Numbered from the stretch's first letter, positions 36,843 through 45,681 are shown. The stretch is 64,000 bases of DNA from Bog-473 sp049513455 (GCA_049513455.1 JBEKWB010000006.1:1-64000); one strand, 5' to 3'. The notes: generated by a model from the sequence alone, not told the origin. Translations and numbers: made by a program.

Positions 36843-38047
36843 CTCTCCGATTTGGCCTGGGACGGGCACGCGGTCGTCTACGAGAACGGCGACGGGTTGG
36901 CCGAGAGCGAGCGGTTCGCAGCCGGGGCGCAGCTAGTGATGGCCGACGTTGATCTCGAGCGGCTGGTATGTGACCGAATGCGCACAACCAGCTTTACCGA
37001 TGCCGCTACCGACCACCGGGACACTCTCCGGAGCTGGCGCCACATCGAACTCGACCTCCATCTCCCGACCGAGGAGATCCAGCTCGACCGCGAGGTCCCG
37101 CGCTTCCCCTGCCGACCGATCCGGCCCGGCGCAACGAGCGCTGTGCCGAAGTCCACCACATCCAGGTGGAAGGCTTGGCAACCCGGTTGGCCGCCACCGG
37201 GATCGACAAGGTGGTGATCGGAATTTCCGGGGGGGTCGACTCCACCCTGGCCTTGGTCGTCGCGGCCAGAGCTATGGACCGCCTAGGCCTGCCGCGGGCC
37301 AACGTGCTCGGCGTCCCTGAAGCACCCCGCGGCACGCGCAGAGGCCGTCTACGACACGACCTATGAGAATGTCCAGGCCGGTGAGCGCACCTCACACCTG
37401 TTCCGACTGGCAAATCAGCATGGGCGTTGGTGGTGGGAACCGGAGACCTGAGCGAGCTGGCTCTCGGCTGGTGCACCTATGGCGTGGGAGACCAGATGGC
37501 CCACTACAACCTGAACGCCTCGGTACCAAAGACCCTGGTCAAGTATCTGGTGGCGTGGTTAGCCGAAGGCGGCGACCTCGGGAGCGACGCGGACGGAGTA
37601 CTACGTTCCATCTTGACCACCGAAATATCGCCCGAGCTGGTGCCGTCGTCCATCGAAGCAGCTGGTCAGCCCGCTCAGCGCTCCGAAGAGATCGTCGGAC
37701 CCTTCGAGCTGGCGGACTTCTTCCTCTACTACCTGCTCCGCTATGGTTACCACCCCAGCCGCGTTGCCTTCCTGGCCCATCAGGCCTGGGGCGACGAAGC
37801 CCGCGGACAGTGGCCGGATCTCATCGCACCCAAGGACCGTCGTCGCTACCACCTGGTCACAGTCGGTACATGGTTGGCGGTGTTCCTCCGCCGGTTCGTC
37901 GAGACCAGCCAGCTCAAGCGATCCACGCTCCCCAACGGCCCGAAGGTCGGCTCGGGAGGCTCATTGTCCCCACGTGGAGACTGGCGAGCGCCCAGCGACG
38001 CCTCCGCAGCCGCGTGGCTCGATGAACTGGAGCGCAACCTGCTTTGA
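36843..38047 (+). pseudogene. nadE: Glutamine-dependent NAD+ synthetase remnant
   Basis: The pieces follow NadE order. The end of the nitrilase domain comes first ('DLAWDGHAVVYENGDGLAESERF', 'EVPRFPCRP'). After a frameshift near 37135 comes the synthetase ATP-binding loop 'VVIGISGGVDSTLALVVAARAMDRLGLPRANVLGV'. A deletion and frame change near 37320-37420 lead to 'TYENVQAGERTSHLFRLANQ' and 'VVGTGDLSELALGWCTYGVGDQMAHYN', and the C-terminus continues to the stop at 38047. The first 250 or so residues with the glutaminase Cys, and the segment after the P-loop, are missing. It cannot make an active enzyme, so another nadE must exist elsewhere. Confidence 0.88.
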
Positions 38048-38053
38048 CACTCC

Positions 38054-38067
38054 AGGACCAACGGCCC
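38054..38067. promoter_or_regulatory. DosR/DevR-like box after the nadE remnant
   Basis: AGGACCAACGGCCC keeps both half-sites with three changes from the box at 25846. It lies seven bases past the nadE stop and about 570 bp before pncB. It may have served a gene now lost between them. Confidence 0.4.
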
Positions 38068-38640
38068 TACTCGTTTGCCTGATCTTTGATCCATCGTGCA
38101 AGGTATGAAGACGACGCGCGACCACCTCGTTCCGGTGTCTAACGCCAGGTCCCTCCTGGGACTTGCACATCGTCGTGGTAGCTCCGTCGCGGCTACCGGT
38201 CCCCCTTACAATCGGACCGCAGGGATGGTGGCATTAGCCGTCGATGGGCTGGCGGCAGCAGGCCACGACATCGTCTCGCTCGCCGCCGGATCGTTGACCG
38301 TCGGTGACCCCGCGGGAGAGCCGAGAACCGATCGGCACTCCGGAGTCCGCCGTCAGATGACCGCTTGCGCACTGTTCGTGCCTACCTCTACCGACGCGCC
38401 CTTCGACGTGAATCATGACTATCGACGAATGGGACCCTCGGTCAGCGCCAGGCTCGCCCGTCGCATGCCCGTTCTCCATTCGTTGCAAGAACCCTGGATA
38501 GTGAGCCATGGTCGCCGGCTGCGACCGCGTCTCTCGAACGATGCTGGCTCCCGCCGGATCTTCTCAGACGAACCTCGAACGTATGAGCGACGAGCCGGCG
38601 TGATGCCCCGCGCGATGATCGTTGCGCCGACGGCGACACG
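38068..38640. other. Stretch of about 570 bp without a recognisable gene
   Basis: A frame from ATG 38105 stays open to pncB, but its translation matches nothing I know and is rich in Arg and Ser as expected of chance frames in GC-rich DNA. It may be gene debris. Confidence 0.35.
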
Positions 38641-39996
38641 GTGACCAGCGTGGCCGGTGCCCTCATCACGGATCTCTACGAGCTCAACATGGCGGCCAGC
38701 TTCCTGCGCCGCTCCATGAACAAACTCGCTACCTTTAGCCTGTTCGTGCGCCAGTTACCAGCCAGCAGAGGGTTCCTTGTTGCGGCGGGATTGGAGAGCG
38801 CCTTGGAAGGTCTCGAGCAGTACCGCTTTGACGACGACGACCTCGAGTACCTGGGCGAACTGGGATTCGATGATGCGGCGCTTGAGGCCTTCGCCCGGTT
38901 GCGCTTCACCGGCGAGGTATGGGCAGTACCCGAGGGACGGATCCTCCTCGCCAACGAACCTCTCCTTGAGGTGACTGCGCCCATCGCCGAAGCGCAGCTC
39001 GTCGAGACTTTCCTGCTCAACCAGATGACGTTCCAGACGGCGCTGGCGACCAAGGCCGCCCGTTGCCGCCTGGCCGCCGACGGGAAGATGGATCTGGTGG
39101 AGTTCGGGTTTCGGCGCACGCAGGGAATCGAGGCGGGCATAGCTGCAGCCCGGCTCTCAGTCATGGTCGGTTTTGCCGGCACCAGCAACGTCAAGGCCGC
39201 CCGTCTCTACGGCCTTCAACCCATGGGAACGATGGCCCACAGCTATATCGAGGCGTTTCCGTCCGAGCGAGAGGCGTTCCGGGCCTTCGCGCAGGACTTG
39301 CCCGCCCTGACGACCTTCCTCGTCGATACCTACGACACCATCGTCGGCGTCGAGCACGCCATCGACGTGATCCATGAGTTGCGACTGGAGGAGACCGCCG
39401 GAGTACGTCTCGACAGTGGCGATCTCGACGCGCTCGCCTGCCGGACTCGCCAGATGCTCGACGACGCCGGCCTGCCTCACGTCCGTATCTTCGTCTCCGG
39501 TGGCCTCGACGAACATGATGTGGCGCGGATGGTGACGGCGGGGGTGCCTGCCGATGCCGCGGGGATCGGGACCCGCCTCGGAGTCTCTGCCGATGCTCCC
39601 TACCTCGACACGGCGTACAAGTTGGTGGCTTACGACGATCGTCCGGTCGCCAAGCTGTCTACCGGCAAGGCGACCCTTCCGGGCGCCAAACAGGTCTTTC
39701 GCTCACCCGGCCTCACCGACATCATCGGCATCCGGACCGAGGAGCCGCCATCGGGAGCCGCCCCCCTCCTCGAACGGGCCATGGTCGACGGTCGCCGGCT
39801 TCACCGACCGGAAAGCGCGGTCGCCACCTTGTCCCGTGCCAAGGCCAGATTCGAACGAGACCTGGTGGAGATCCCGCCAACCGCTATGGATCTTCGACAC
39901 CCTGAGGCGCCAGTTCCCTCGCTCAGCCCGGCCCTGCGGCTGTTGACCGACCGTGTGCAGGAGGAGCTGTGGCAACGAGAGCAAGGGCCGCGGTAG
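38641..39996 (+). CDS. pncB: Nicotinate phosphoribosyltransferase
   Basis: The 451-aa product starts at GTG 38641. Family blocks are 'ALITDLYELNMAASFLRR', 'ATFSLFVRQLPASRGFLVAAGL', 'LDLVEFGFRRTQGIEAGI'-type motif, 'GFAGTSNVKAARLYGLQPMGTMAHSYIEAF' with the phosphorylated His in 'GTMAHS', 'GVRLDSGDLDALACRTRQMLD' and 'IFVSGGLDEHDV'. It converts nicotinate and PRPP to nicotinate mononucleotide with ATP hydrolysis, in the Preiss-Handler route. The nicotinamidase-like gene nearby supplies nicotinate; the adjacent nadE is dead, so the pathway must finish with a gene elsewhere. Confidence 0.93.
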   Translation: MTSVAGALITDLYELNMAASFLRRSMNKLATFSLFVRQLPASRGFLVAAGLESALEGLEQYRFDDDDLEYLGELGFDDAALEAFARLRFTGEVWAVPEGRILLANEPLLEVTAPIAEAQLVETFLLNQMTFQTALATKAARCRLAADGKMDLVEFGFRRTQGIEAGIAAARLSVMVGFAGTSNVKAARLYGLQPMGTMAHSYIEAFPSEREAFRAFAQDLPALTTFLVDTYDTIVGVEHAIDVIHELRLEETAGVRLDSGDLDALACRTRQMLDDAGLPHVRIFVSGGLDEHDVARMVTAGVPADAAGIGTRLGVSADAPYLDTAYKLVAYDDRPVAKLSTGKATLPGAKQVFRSPGLTDIIGIRTEEPPSGAAPLLERAMVDGRRLHRPESAVATLSRAKARFERDLVEIPPTAMDLRHPEAPVPSLSPALRLLTDRVQEELWQREQGPR

Positions 39997-40595
39997 CTCT
40001 TCAGCGATGCCGACCGCGTCGTGGCACTCTCGTTCCGCGGAGCGTCTCGGGATCGTTGAACTCGCAACTCTGGACCGCCGGCATTTCAGCGTCGTTCGCC
40101 CCCGCCACGTCGACCGTCATCCCATAGCTACACACAGCCGTTCGCACGGCACAATCCATTTTCCCAAAACTGGTGTCGGGGGGCAGAGCCTCCAAGGAAC
40201 CCAGGTCGATTCAATCGGCCCTGCCGACCAAGGGGCGTATGGGCTTAGCGTCGCTTTGGAGGTGCTCACAGTGACCAACGAAGAGGTATTGGCCGAAGCG
40301 GTCCGAGCCTGGGCGGATCAGGCGCGCCCCGCCGATCGAGGCGCGCCGAGCGGGCGATCTGGTGGCGCTGAACTGTTATCGAGAGGGAGCAGGGTGAGTG
40401 GGGCCCGCCGAGAGGCGAGTGGCTTTGTCCAGAGCTGGAGCCACCACCCTGCACATATGAGCCCAGCCCACGACGTCGTGCTGCGGCTTGTTTCATGATC
40501 AGCAATCGCAGCTGAAATGGGCGGCCGAAATCTGGGTGGGATTGTCCTTCCCGTATCGATTGCCGCTCGCCGCGGGCGTCTTGTAAGGGCATGGG
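39997..40595. other. Stretch of about 600 bp with gene debris
   Basis: Apart from the PIN-domain fragment at 40037-40123 nothing is recognisable. Chance-like frames only. Confidence 0.35.
40037..40123 (+). pseudogene. PIN-domain toxin C-terminal fragment
   Basis: The frame reads 'AERLGIVELATLDRRHFSVV' followed by 'RPRHVDRH', the usual end of VapC-type PIN ribonucleases of actinobacteria, including the last acidic residue (TLD). Neither the rest of the domain nor an antitoxin is present. Only about 29 codons, so this is a relic. Confidence 0.5.
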
Positions 40596-40609
40596 GGGAC
40601 CTTTGGCCC
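40596..40609. promoter_or_regulatory. DosR/DevR-like box upstream of the BON gene
   Basis: GGGACCTTTGGCCC, one base different from the box at 25846, lies about 90 bp before the ATG of the triple-BON protein. BON/CBS-type proteins are typical hypoxia-regulon members in actinobacteria. Confidence 0.58.
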
Positions 40610-40699
40610 TAACGGCACCGAGAGCCTCGTCACATGATGATGAGCAGTTACCGTCGATCGTGGCGATGCCATTGATTCGAGTCGAGAGGTGCTCAAGTC

Positions 40700-41353
40700 A
40701 TGACCAGCAGCCAGTTGCAGATAGACGTGCAAGCGGAGCTCAAGTGGGACCCGAAGGTGGACGCGCGCCACATCGCCGTCACGGCGCACGACGGGGTGGT
40801 CACGCTCGTCGGGTACGTGCCGACGTACTTCGACAGGATGCGCGCCGTCACCGCCGCCGAGAATGTCCACGGGGTCAAGGCGGTCGCCGATGAGCTCGAG
40901 GTGCACCTTTACCAAGCGCATGCCAAGGAAGACTCCGATATAGCGGACTCCGTTGTCCACATTTTCGAATGGAACAGCGCGCTATCGGATCAAGACATCA
41001 AGGCCGAAGTCTCCAACGGGCGTGTGATACTCACGGGCGAGGTCGACTGGAACTACCAGCGTGACGAGGCCGAGCGAGCGGTGAACAACCTGGTGGGCGT
41101 CACGTCGGTCACAAATCGCTTAACGGTAAAGCCTCGAGTGGCAGCAGCCAAGGTGGAGAAGCAGATCACCAACGCCCTGGCTCGACACGCGGCGCTCGAT
41201 GCCCGCCAGATTCACGTCACCATGTCCGGCACAAAGGCTGTGCTCAGTGGTCACGTCCACTCCTTCGACGAGGCTCGCATCGTGAAGAATGCCGCTTGGT
41301 CCGCACCCGGAATCTCGGCCGTTGACGATCACCTTCTGGCTATCCATCCCTAG
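40700..41353 (+). CDS. Triple BON-domain protein
   Basis: This 217-aa protein is made of three BON domains (about 3-70, 76-143, 148-216). Each has the pattern of a helix, a 'GVVTLVGYV'-like strand pair, and a closing 'VxGVxxVxDxL' helix-strand: 'VTAHDGVVTLVGYVPTYFDRMRAV', 'VSNGRVILTGEVDWNYQRDEAERAVNNLVGV', 'MSGTKAVLSGHVHSFDEARIV'. It has no signal peptide, so it is cytoplasmic, unlike OsmY. Members of this form occur in stress and hypoxia regulons; the ligand is probably a phospholipid or other hydrophobic surface. A partial second copy of the middle domain lies at 43.9 kb. Confidence 0.88.
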   Translation: MTSSQLQIDVQAELKWDPKVDARHIAVTAHDGVVTLVGYVPTYFDRMRAVTAAENVHGVKAVADELEVHLYQAHAKEDSDIADSVVHIFEWNSALSDQDIKAEVSNGRVILTGEVDWNYQRDEAERAVNNLVGVTSVTNRLTVKPRVAAAKVEKQITNALARHAALDARQIHVTMSGTKAVLSGHVHSFDEARIVKNAAWSAPGISAVDDHLLAIHP

Positions 41354-41854
41354 GTAGGCCTTCCCTACTCTTGGCGTCACCAGAGGCCCGGCGGGGACCT
41401 CGACGAGAGGACGCTCTACGCAGTTCTGCTACACGTCGCATCAGCTGGCGCTTTGGCGTGGCCCCAAGCAGGGACCCACCCCCAGCCACGGCGCGAATGG
41501 CGCCGACGAGAGCCGCACCGCGTATCTGCCTCGGAAAGAACGCACTTGCTCCCGATGCAATGGCGTCGAAGACGGTCGTGTCATCGCGAGGCGAAAACAG
41601 CACGATACAGGGGACTGCGGGGAGGGTCGCAACGATCCTCGCACAGAGGTCGATGCCATACCTGCGGTCAAGCCAAGGCTCAATGACCGCCACGTCGAAG
41701 CTGGCACGCGGCATGCGCTCTAATGCCTCTTCAGGCGTTGCAGCCCCGCCAACCAGAGTAAGCCGATCCTCGGATTCTCAGATGCCGCGGAGCCGCGAGC
41801 GAAGGAGCTCATGATGATCGACGAGAAAAACACCGATGGTCTCTGCGTGGGCCA
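41340..41854 (-). pseudogene. DevR/NarL-type receiver domain with in-frame stop, no DNA-binding domain
   Basis: Reading minus from ATG 41854: 'MAHAETIGVFLVDHHELLRS' and 'RLRGI', an in-frame TGA, then in the same frame 'ESEDRLTLVGGAATPEEALERMP', 'FDVAVIEPWLDRRYGIDLCARI', 'VFDAIASGASAFFPRQIRGAALVGAIRAVAGGGSLL'. This is a receiver like DevR/DosR: 'DAIxxGASxxxxKQIRG' is very characteristic. The phosphoacceptor Asp is Glu, the switch Lys is Arg (PRQIRG), and the LuxR helix-turn-helix is absent, the frame ending next to the BON gene. It looks like a dead dosR paralogue. Confidence 0.7.
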
Positions 41855-41983
41855 TGTGAAACTCCCTCGCTGTAATCCCGCCACATCGACAGGCCCCGTT
41901 GCACCACATTGACGGTGGGTTCGCCTTCTTTGGCTCAATGCATTCGATGGGAGTTGTCTGTCATTAATGCGTGGGGGTTGTCG

Positions 41984-42061
41984 CGTGTAGGAGGGGGTTT
42001 GCCAGGGGGGATTCGCGAGAATCCAATGCGCGAAATCGGTACGACCGACCTCTGGCTAGCA
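41984..42061 (+). repeat. Peptide-coding repeat, copy B (GGIR-x-NP-x-REIGTTDLWLA)
   Basis: This is the second copy of the peptide seen at 15035-15100. It shares RVGGG, then has three extra codons (LPG), then GGIRENPMREIGTTDLWLA. It is directly followed by a histidine-kinase ATPase-domain fragment in another frame. Confidence 0.6.
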
Positions 42062-42062
42062 T

Positions 42063-42213
42063 CTTGTCGGAAAATGTGGCCGAGCACCTGATGGCCACCA
42101 TTCGTGAAGCGGTGACCAACGTCGAACGGCACGCCAACGCCACCGAAGCCGCCATTGTGCTCAGTACGTATGACGACCACTGCGAGCTTCTGGTAAAGGA
42201 CAACCTTAGCTGA
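42063..42213 (+). pseudogene. Histidine kinase HATPase_c fragment (DevS-like)
   Basis: The segment reads 'LSENVAEHLMATIREAVTNV' followed by 'ERHANATEAAIVLSTYDDHCELLVKDNLS' and a stop. It corresponds to the N-box region of DevS/DosT kinases ('EIAEHLLIIVREAVTNIGRHAHATEA' in the intact kinase at 44 kb). The G1 and G2 boxes and everything N-terminal are absent. Confidence 0.72.
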
Positions 42214-42240
42214 GGCATACATTCCCATGGTCCTCCCGGC

Positions 42241-42876
42241 CTACGAGGATCGGTCTTCCTCCGATGCGGTGCGTGGATGAACCGAGAGTGCATCAGGGCC
42301 AGGCTCGTGCAAACAAGCATCGGTTGGCTCCAAAGGGCGCCGGATTGGCCACGAGAGAATCTGCGCCTCATGAAGATGCCGAGGAGGCACCCCATCTTTG
42401 AGGAGTTCGTGAAAGGTCGCCAGCGAGGTCAAGACGATCCGCCGATAGAGCCAGAAGAAGAAGATCGCCAGAGGCAGTTCGCCTCCGAGAGCAGTGAGCA
42501 CAGTGAACCACTGGTCACGACGTCCGATCGAGGTGATGACGTCGAACCAGGCATCGCACACGAGCAGCGTCCCCGCGATGAGGGTGGTGGAAGCCAATAT
42601 CTGCCGGCGGAACCACGCCGCCCACGCCGCGTAGCCGAGGACACAGATCAATCCCACATCAAGCCCCACCCATAGCAGATTCCAATGGCCTGCGTCGTAG
42701 CGAGGCGGCAGGGTCACAGCGAGAAACGCCACCCAGGGCAACATCGCCACGAGCACGACCATAAAGAAGCCGGCGACGAGCCGGCTGGCTCGCGAGGACA
42801 CCAGCCGTAGGGGCACTTTGACCCGGCTTCTCGTCGAGGGACTTTTACGTTCGATCGAACCGAACAAAACCGACAT
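42241..42876 (-). CDS. Conserved four-helix membrane protein of unknown function
   Basis: The start is placed at ATG 42876 (211 aa), because codons upstream belong to the shifted end of the neighbouring secreted-protein gene. Four hydrophobic helices are visible: 'LVAGFFMVVLVAMLPWVAFLAV', 'LLWVGLDVGLICVLGYAAWAAW', 'ILASTTLIAGTLLVCDAWFDVI' and 'ELPLAIFFFWLYRRI'. The motif 'CDAWFDVITS' in the third helix recurs in actinobacterial membrane proteins of this size with no assigned function. The C-terminal 50 residues are cytosolic and polar. There is no clear Shine-Dalgarno before the ATG. Confidence 0.6.
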   Translation of the reverse strand: MSVLFGSIERKSPSTRSRVKVPLRLVSSRASRLVAGFFMVVLVAMLPWVAFLAVTLPPRYDAGHWNLLWVGLDVGLICVLGYAAWAAWFRRQILASTTLIAGTLLVCDAWFDVITSIGRRDQWFTVLTALGGELPLAIFFFWLYRRIVLTSLATFHELLKDGVPPRHLHEAQILSWPIRRPLEPTDACLHEPGPDALSVHPRTASEEDRSS

Positions 42877-43009
42877 CGTTGAAGGAGGTCTTGGTGAGAC
42901 CTGGACTGAGGGCGCTCGATGAACATCGGCCGGGCCCTTTGATGGACATGGTCCTACGAGGGCGCCCGAAACGCGGGTCCGGGAAGCAGGAAGGTAAAGG
43001 TACGGCCGA

Positions 43010-43928
43010 GGGGTCCGGCCTGGTGCTCCGTCAAGTGGGAGAAGCGGCCGTCTGACGGAGCGGAGAGTGATCATTGTTGGATAGTCCTTCACGACCCCTT
43101 GAGCGCAATCGGGATGCAGTCGTCGTATCCCCACGTGCCCTCACCGACTGCAGAATGGTCGCTCCAAGAGGACCAACCGATGTTGTAGACGATGTTTCCG
43201 CCACCGCCTGAGAACTGCATCAAGGTAGGTTCGATCCCTGTCCAAGTGCCGAGCGTTGCTGTCTGTCGACAAGGTAGTAATTGGGAGGAGCCAATATCCA
43301 CCACCATCGGGGTCAATTGCGATTCCGGCAATCGGATATATATGACCTGCTGAGCTCCTAGCGAGCCGTAGAACTGAGCGTCACCGAATGTGAACACACC
43401 ACCGTCGGAGGCAACCTCCCAGTAGCCGCTTCCATCCGGCGTCGAGGCCATCCCGACGATTGGAGCGTTGAGATGAGCACCTGCTGTCGACCCGTATGAG
43501 GGCGCATCGCCGAACGCAGCCACGGAACCGCTGGCACTCACCAACCAATAGCCACCACCATGGGGATCAGACGAGATTCCCATCGTCTTGATGCCTCCAG
43601 TGCCCGAGACCACTCCCACCGAGTTTCCGTAGTAGGCGGCATCACCAAAACTAGAGACGCCACCATCGGCCCCTACCAACCAGTACCCGCCACCGTCGAG
43701 GGTGGCGGCCATCCCAACAACCGGGAAGTCATAACCCACATTCGAGGTCTCAAAGCTGGGTAGATTGCCAAAGGAGACCGGCTGGTACAGGGCGTCGCCT
43801 GTGGAAGTTCGCCTAGTGCCGGAGGCGGCGGCCGCTGACCCCAGGAACGAAAACAAAGGCCGTCGTCGACGATGCCTACCGGGCCAGTTCTCGCATAGAC
43901 CGAAGCGGCTCGTTGTGCAATGTGTCAC
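43010..43928 (-). pseudogene. Secreted repeat protein (GYWxVxxDGGVFxFGDA repeats) with a frameshifted C-terminus
   Basis: The frame contains three or so 45-residue repeats of the form 'VVGMAATLDGGGYWLVGADGGVSSFGDAAYYG', abundant in secreted proteins of Acidimicrobiia. The C-terminal domain ('GWSSWSDHSAVGEGTWGYDDC') is a common extracytoplasmic actinobacterial module. That domain should continue 'PDCAQGVVKDYPTMITL', which is found in another frame from about 43110 to 43020, so the gene is frameshifted. No proper signal peptide precedes the repeats, suggesting 5' loss too. Confidence 0.7.
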
Positions 43929-43995
43929 GCTGAAGGGAGAGGTTGACTGGAACTACCAACGTGATGAGGCCGAGCGAGTGGTGAACAACCTGGTG
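43922..43995 (+). pseudogene. BON-domain fragment duplicated from the triple-BON gene
   Basis: The segment reads 'VTLKGEVDWNYQRDEAERVV' followed by NNLV. It matches the middle domain of the BON protein ('VILTGEVDWNYQRDEAERAV') at both protein and DNA level, with only scattered base differences over about 65 bp. It has no start and stands alone. Confidence 0.75.
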
Positions 43996-44040
43996 TCAGC
44001 CGACGTCAAGTCGGATCCCGTGACGCCGGGACATTCATCC

Positions 44041-45177
44041 TCACTCGAGGGTAGGGACCCGCCATGTCAAGCTTGTCCCTCCGCTGGGTGGACTCTCCAA
44101 GTTGAAGCTGCCGCGGAGCTTCTCAGCCCGGCGACGCATGTTGGCTAACCCCAAACCACCCTCTCTGGTCTTACCTGCGCCCATACCCCGGCCGTTATCG
44201 GTAACGGTGAGCTGGCAGTGGTCGGCATCAACGCTCACCCGCACTGTGGCCTCGGTGGCATGAGCGTGGCGACCGATGTTGGTGACCGCCTCACGGACGA
44301 TGATCAAAAGGTGCTCGGCGATCTCGTCGGAGATGGCCGAGTCCACTGCGCCATCAAATGCACTCCGCACCTCAAAGCCCACCACTTCGGCCAGGTCCCG
44401 CAAGAGCGTGATGATCTTGGCCCTGATGTCGCGTTCCCCGCCCGCCAGACCTAAGGCATAGATGATGGAGCGAAGCTGGGTGATCGACTCGTCAATCTCG
44501 GTGACGACGGCACCCATGCGCCGCGCGATATCGGCCTCCCGGACGGCTCCGGCGATACCTTGCAGCCTGAGGCCCGCACCAAAAAGCCGCTGTATGACGG
44601 TGTCGTGGAGGTCCCGCGCCATTCGGTCCCGCTCGTCGTGCACGGCGACTTCTTGGACGCGCTGGTGCAGACGCGCGTTCTCGATGGCGATCCCTGCGGC
44701 GACAGCGAGTGCCCCAACCAGGGCCTCGTCCTCTCGGGTGAACTCTGACCAGCCAACCTTGTCGGTCAGATAGAGGTTGCCGTAAACCTCGTCGCGCACC
44801 TTGATGGGCACGCCCAAGAACGAGGTCATCGGGGGATGACGGGGGGGAAATCCGTAGCTTTCGACGTGAGAGTCGATGCGAGCCAGGCGAAGAGGCATGG
44901 GGTCTGCGATGAGGACCCCGAGCACCCCTTTCCCGGTCGGAAGGGTACCGATCTGTGCGACTTCGTCGGGTCCGAGACCAACCGTGATGAACTCGGCCAG
45001 CGCCGAGTGGTCCTCGTCGAGAACGCCGAGCGCACCGAAGCGGGCGCCGGTCATAGAGCAAGCTACCTCCACCACGTGACGCAACAGGACCGGGAGGTCG
45101 AGGTCGGCCTCAATGAGGAGCATGGCGTTAAGAACCCGGCGCAGTGTGGCGGCGTCTTCGATTGCGCGATGGGGCAT
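44041..45177 (-). CDS. GAF-domain sensor histidine kinase, DevS/DosT-like
   Basis: This 378-aa cytosolic kinase has one GAF domain (residues 20-170, 'ARFGALGVLDEDHSALAEFITVGL', 'SFLGVPIKVRDEVYGNLYLTDK'), a HisKA_3 dimerisation helix with phosphoacceptor His in 'DRMARDLHDTVIQRLFGAGLRLQG', and HATPase_c with 'EHLLIIVREAVTNIGRHAHATEA', G1 'TDNGRGMG' and 'EGGLGLANMRRRAEKLRG'. DevS and DosT carry two GAF domains, the first with haem sensing O2, NO and CO; this protein has one, and haem binding cannot be judged by eye. Its natural partner would be a NarL-type regulator such as DevR, but the only one visible here (41.3-41.9 kb) is dead. Confidence 0.9.
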   Translation of the reverse strand: MPHRAIEDAATLRRVLNAMLLIEADLDLPVLLRHVVEVACSMTGARFGALGVLDEDHSALAEFITVGLGPDEVAQIGTLPTGKGVLGVLIADPMPLRLARIDSHVESYGFPPRHPPMTSFLGVPIKVRDEVYGNLYLTDKVGWSEFTREDEALVGALAVAAGIAIENARLHQRVQEVAVHDERDRMARDLHDTVIQRLFGAGLRLQGIAGAVREADIARRMGAVVTEIDESITQLRSIIYALGLAGGERDIRAKIITLLRDLAEVVGFEVRSAFDGAVDSAISDEIAEHLLIIVREAVTNIGRHAHATEATVRVSVDADHCQLTVTDNGRGMGAGKTREGGLGLANMRRRAEKLRGSFNLESPPSGGTSLTWRVPTLE

Positions 45178-45186
45178 CCCTATCGC

Positions 45187-45597
45187 CTAGTCGCAGGGGC
45201 TAGAAGGGTAGCAGCGGGGACAGGGGCTGTCGTACGGCCAACCGCACGTAGCGATATGGTCGAACTCGCTAGGGCCCATATTCTCGAGGCTGAGCGCACC
45301 ATCGATGATCGCAGCGGCTCGCTCAATCACTGCACTCGATGATTCCGACATGATTTTCGACACATTGGTCCGGACGCGACGCAGAACGGCCTCGTCCGAA
45401 GCCCGACAGCGCAACTCCGGAGCCGCCGAGGCTACCGACCGCTCCTCGTCAACGGCGAGCTGCAAAGGCTGGACCATGGTGTCAACGACAGCACCACTTC
45501 GCTCACCCTGATCTCTCGGGAATTCCTCACACGTCAGCACAGACACGATCCTCGGTAGCCATAGGGGCACACCGTCTGGGTCCGGGACGGAAAGCAC
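45187..45597 (-). CDS. Hypothetical protein
   Basis: This is a 136-aa frame between the histidine kinase and GAF-ANTAR genes on the same strand. The second half is helical and acidic ('VSKIMSESSSAVIERAAAII') and ends with a Cys-rich tail 'CGWPYDSPCPRCYPSSPC', which could bind metal. The first half looks less protein-like, so an internal start is possible. No family recognised, and it could be a chance frame. Confidence 0.35.
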   Translation of the reverse strand: MLSVPDPDGVPLWLPRIVSVLTCEEFPRDQGERSGAVVDTMVQPLQLAVDEERSVASAAPELRCRASDEAVLRRVRTNVSKIMSESSSAVIERAAAIIDGALSLENMGPSEFDHIATCGWPYDSPCPRCYPSSPCD

Positions 45598-45681
45598 TCA
45601 ACTCAAAACGCCTGTTTATCATCAGATGTCCGGGGTGCACAAGGGTGCTATCCGGAACCGGGCTACTGATCCAATGCGGGT

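Noticed and set aside
43225..43250. GGTTCGATCCC, like a tRNA T-loop
   Set aside because: The flanking bases do not pair, no acceptor or anticodon arm is present, and it lies inside the secreted repeat-protein gene.
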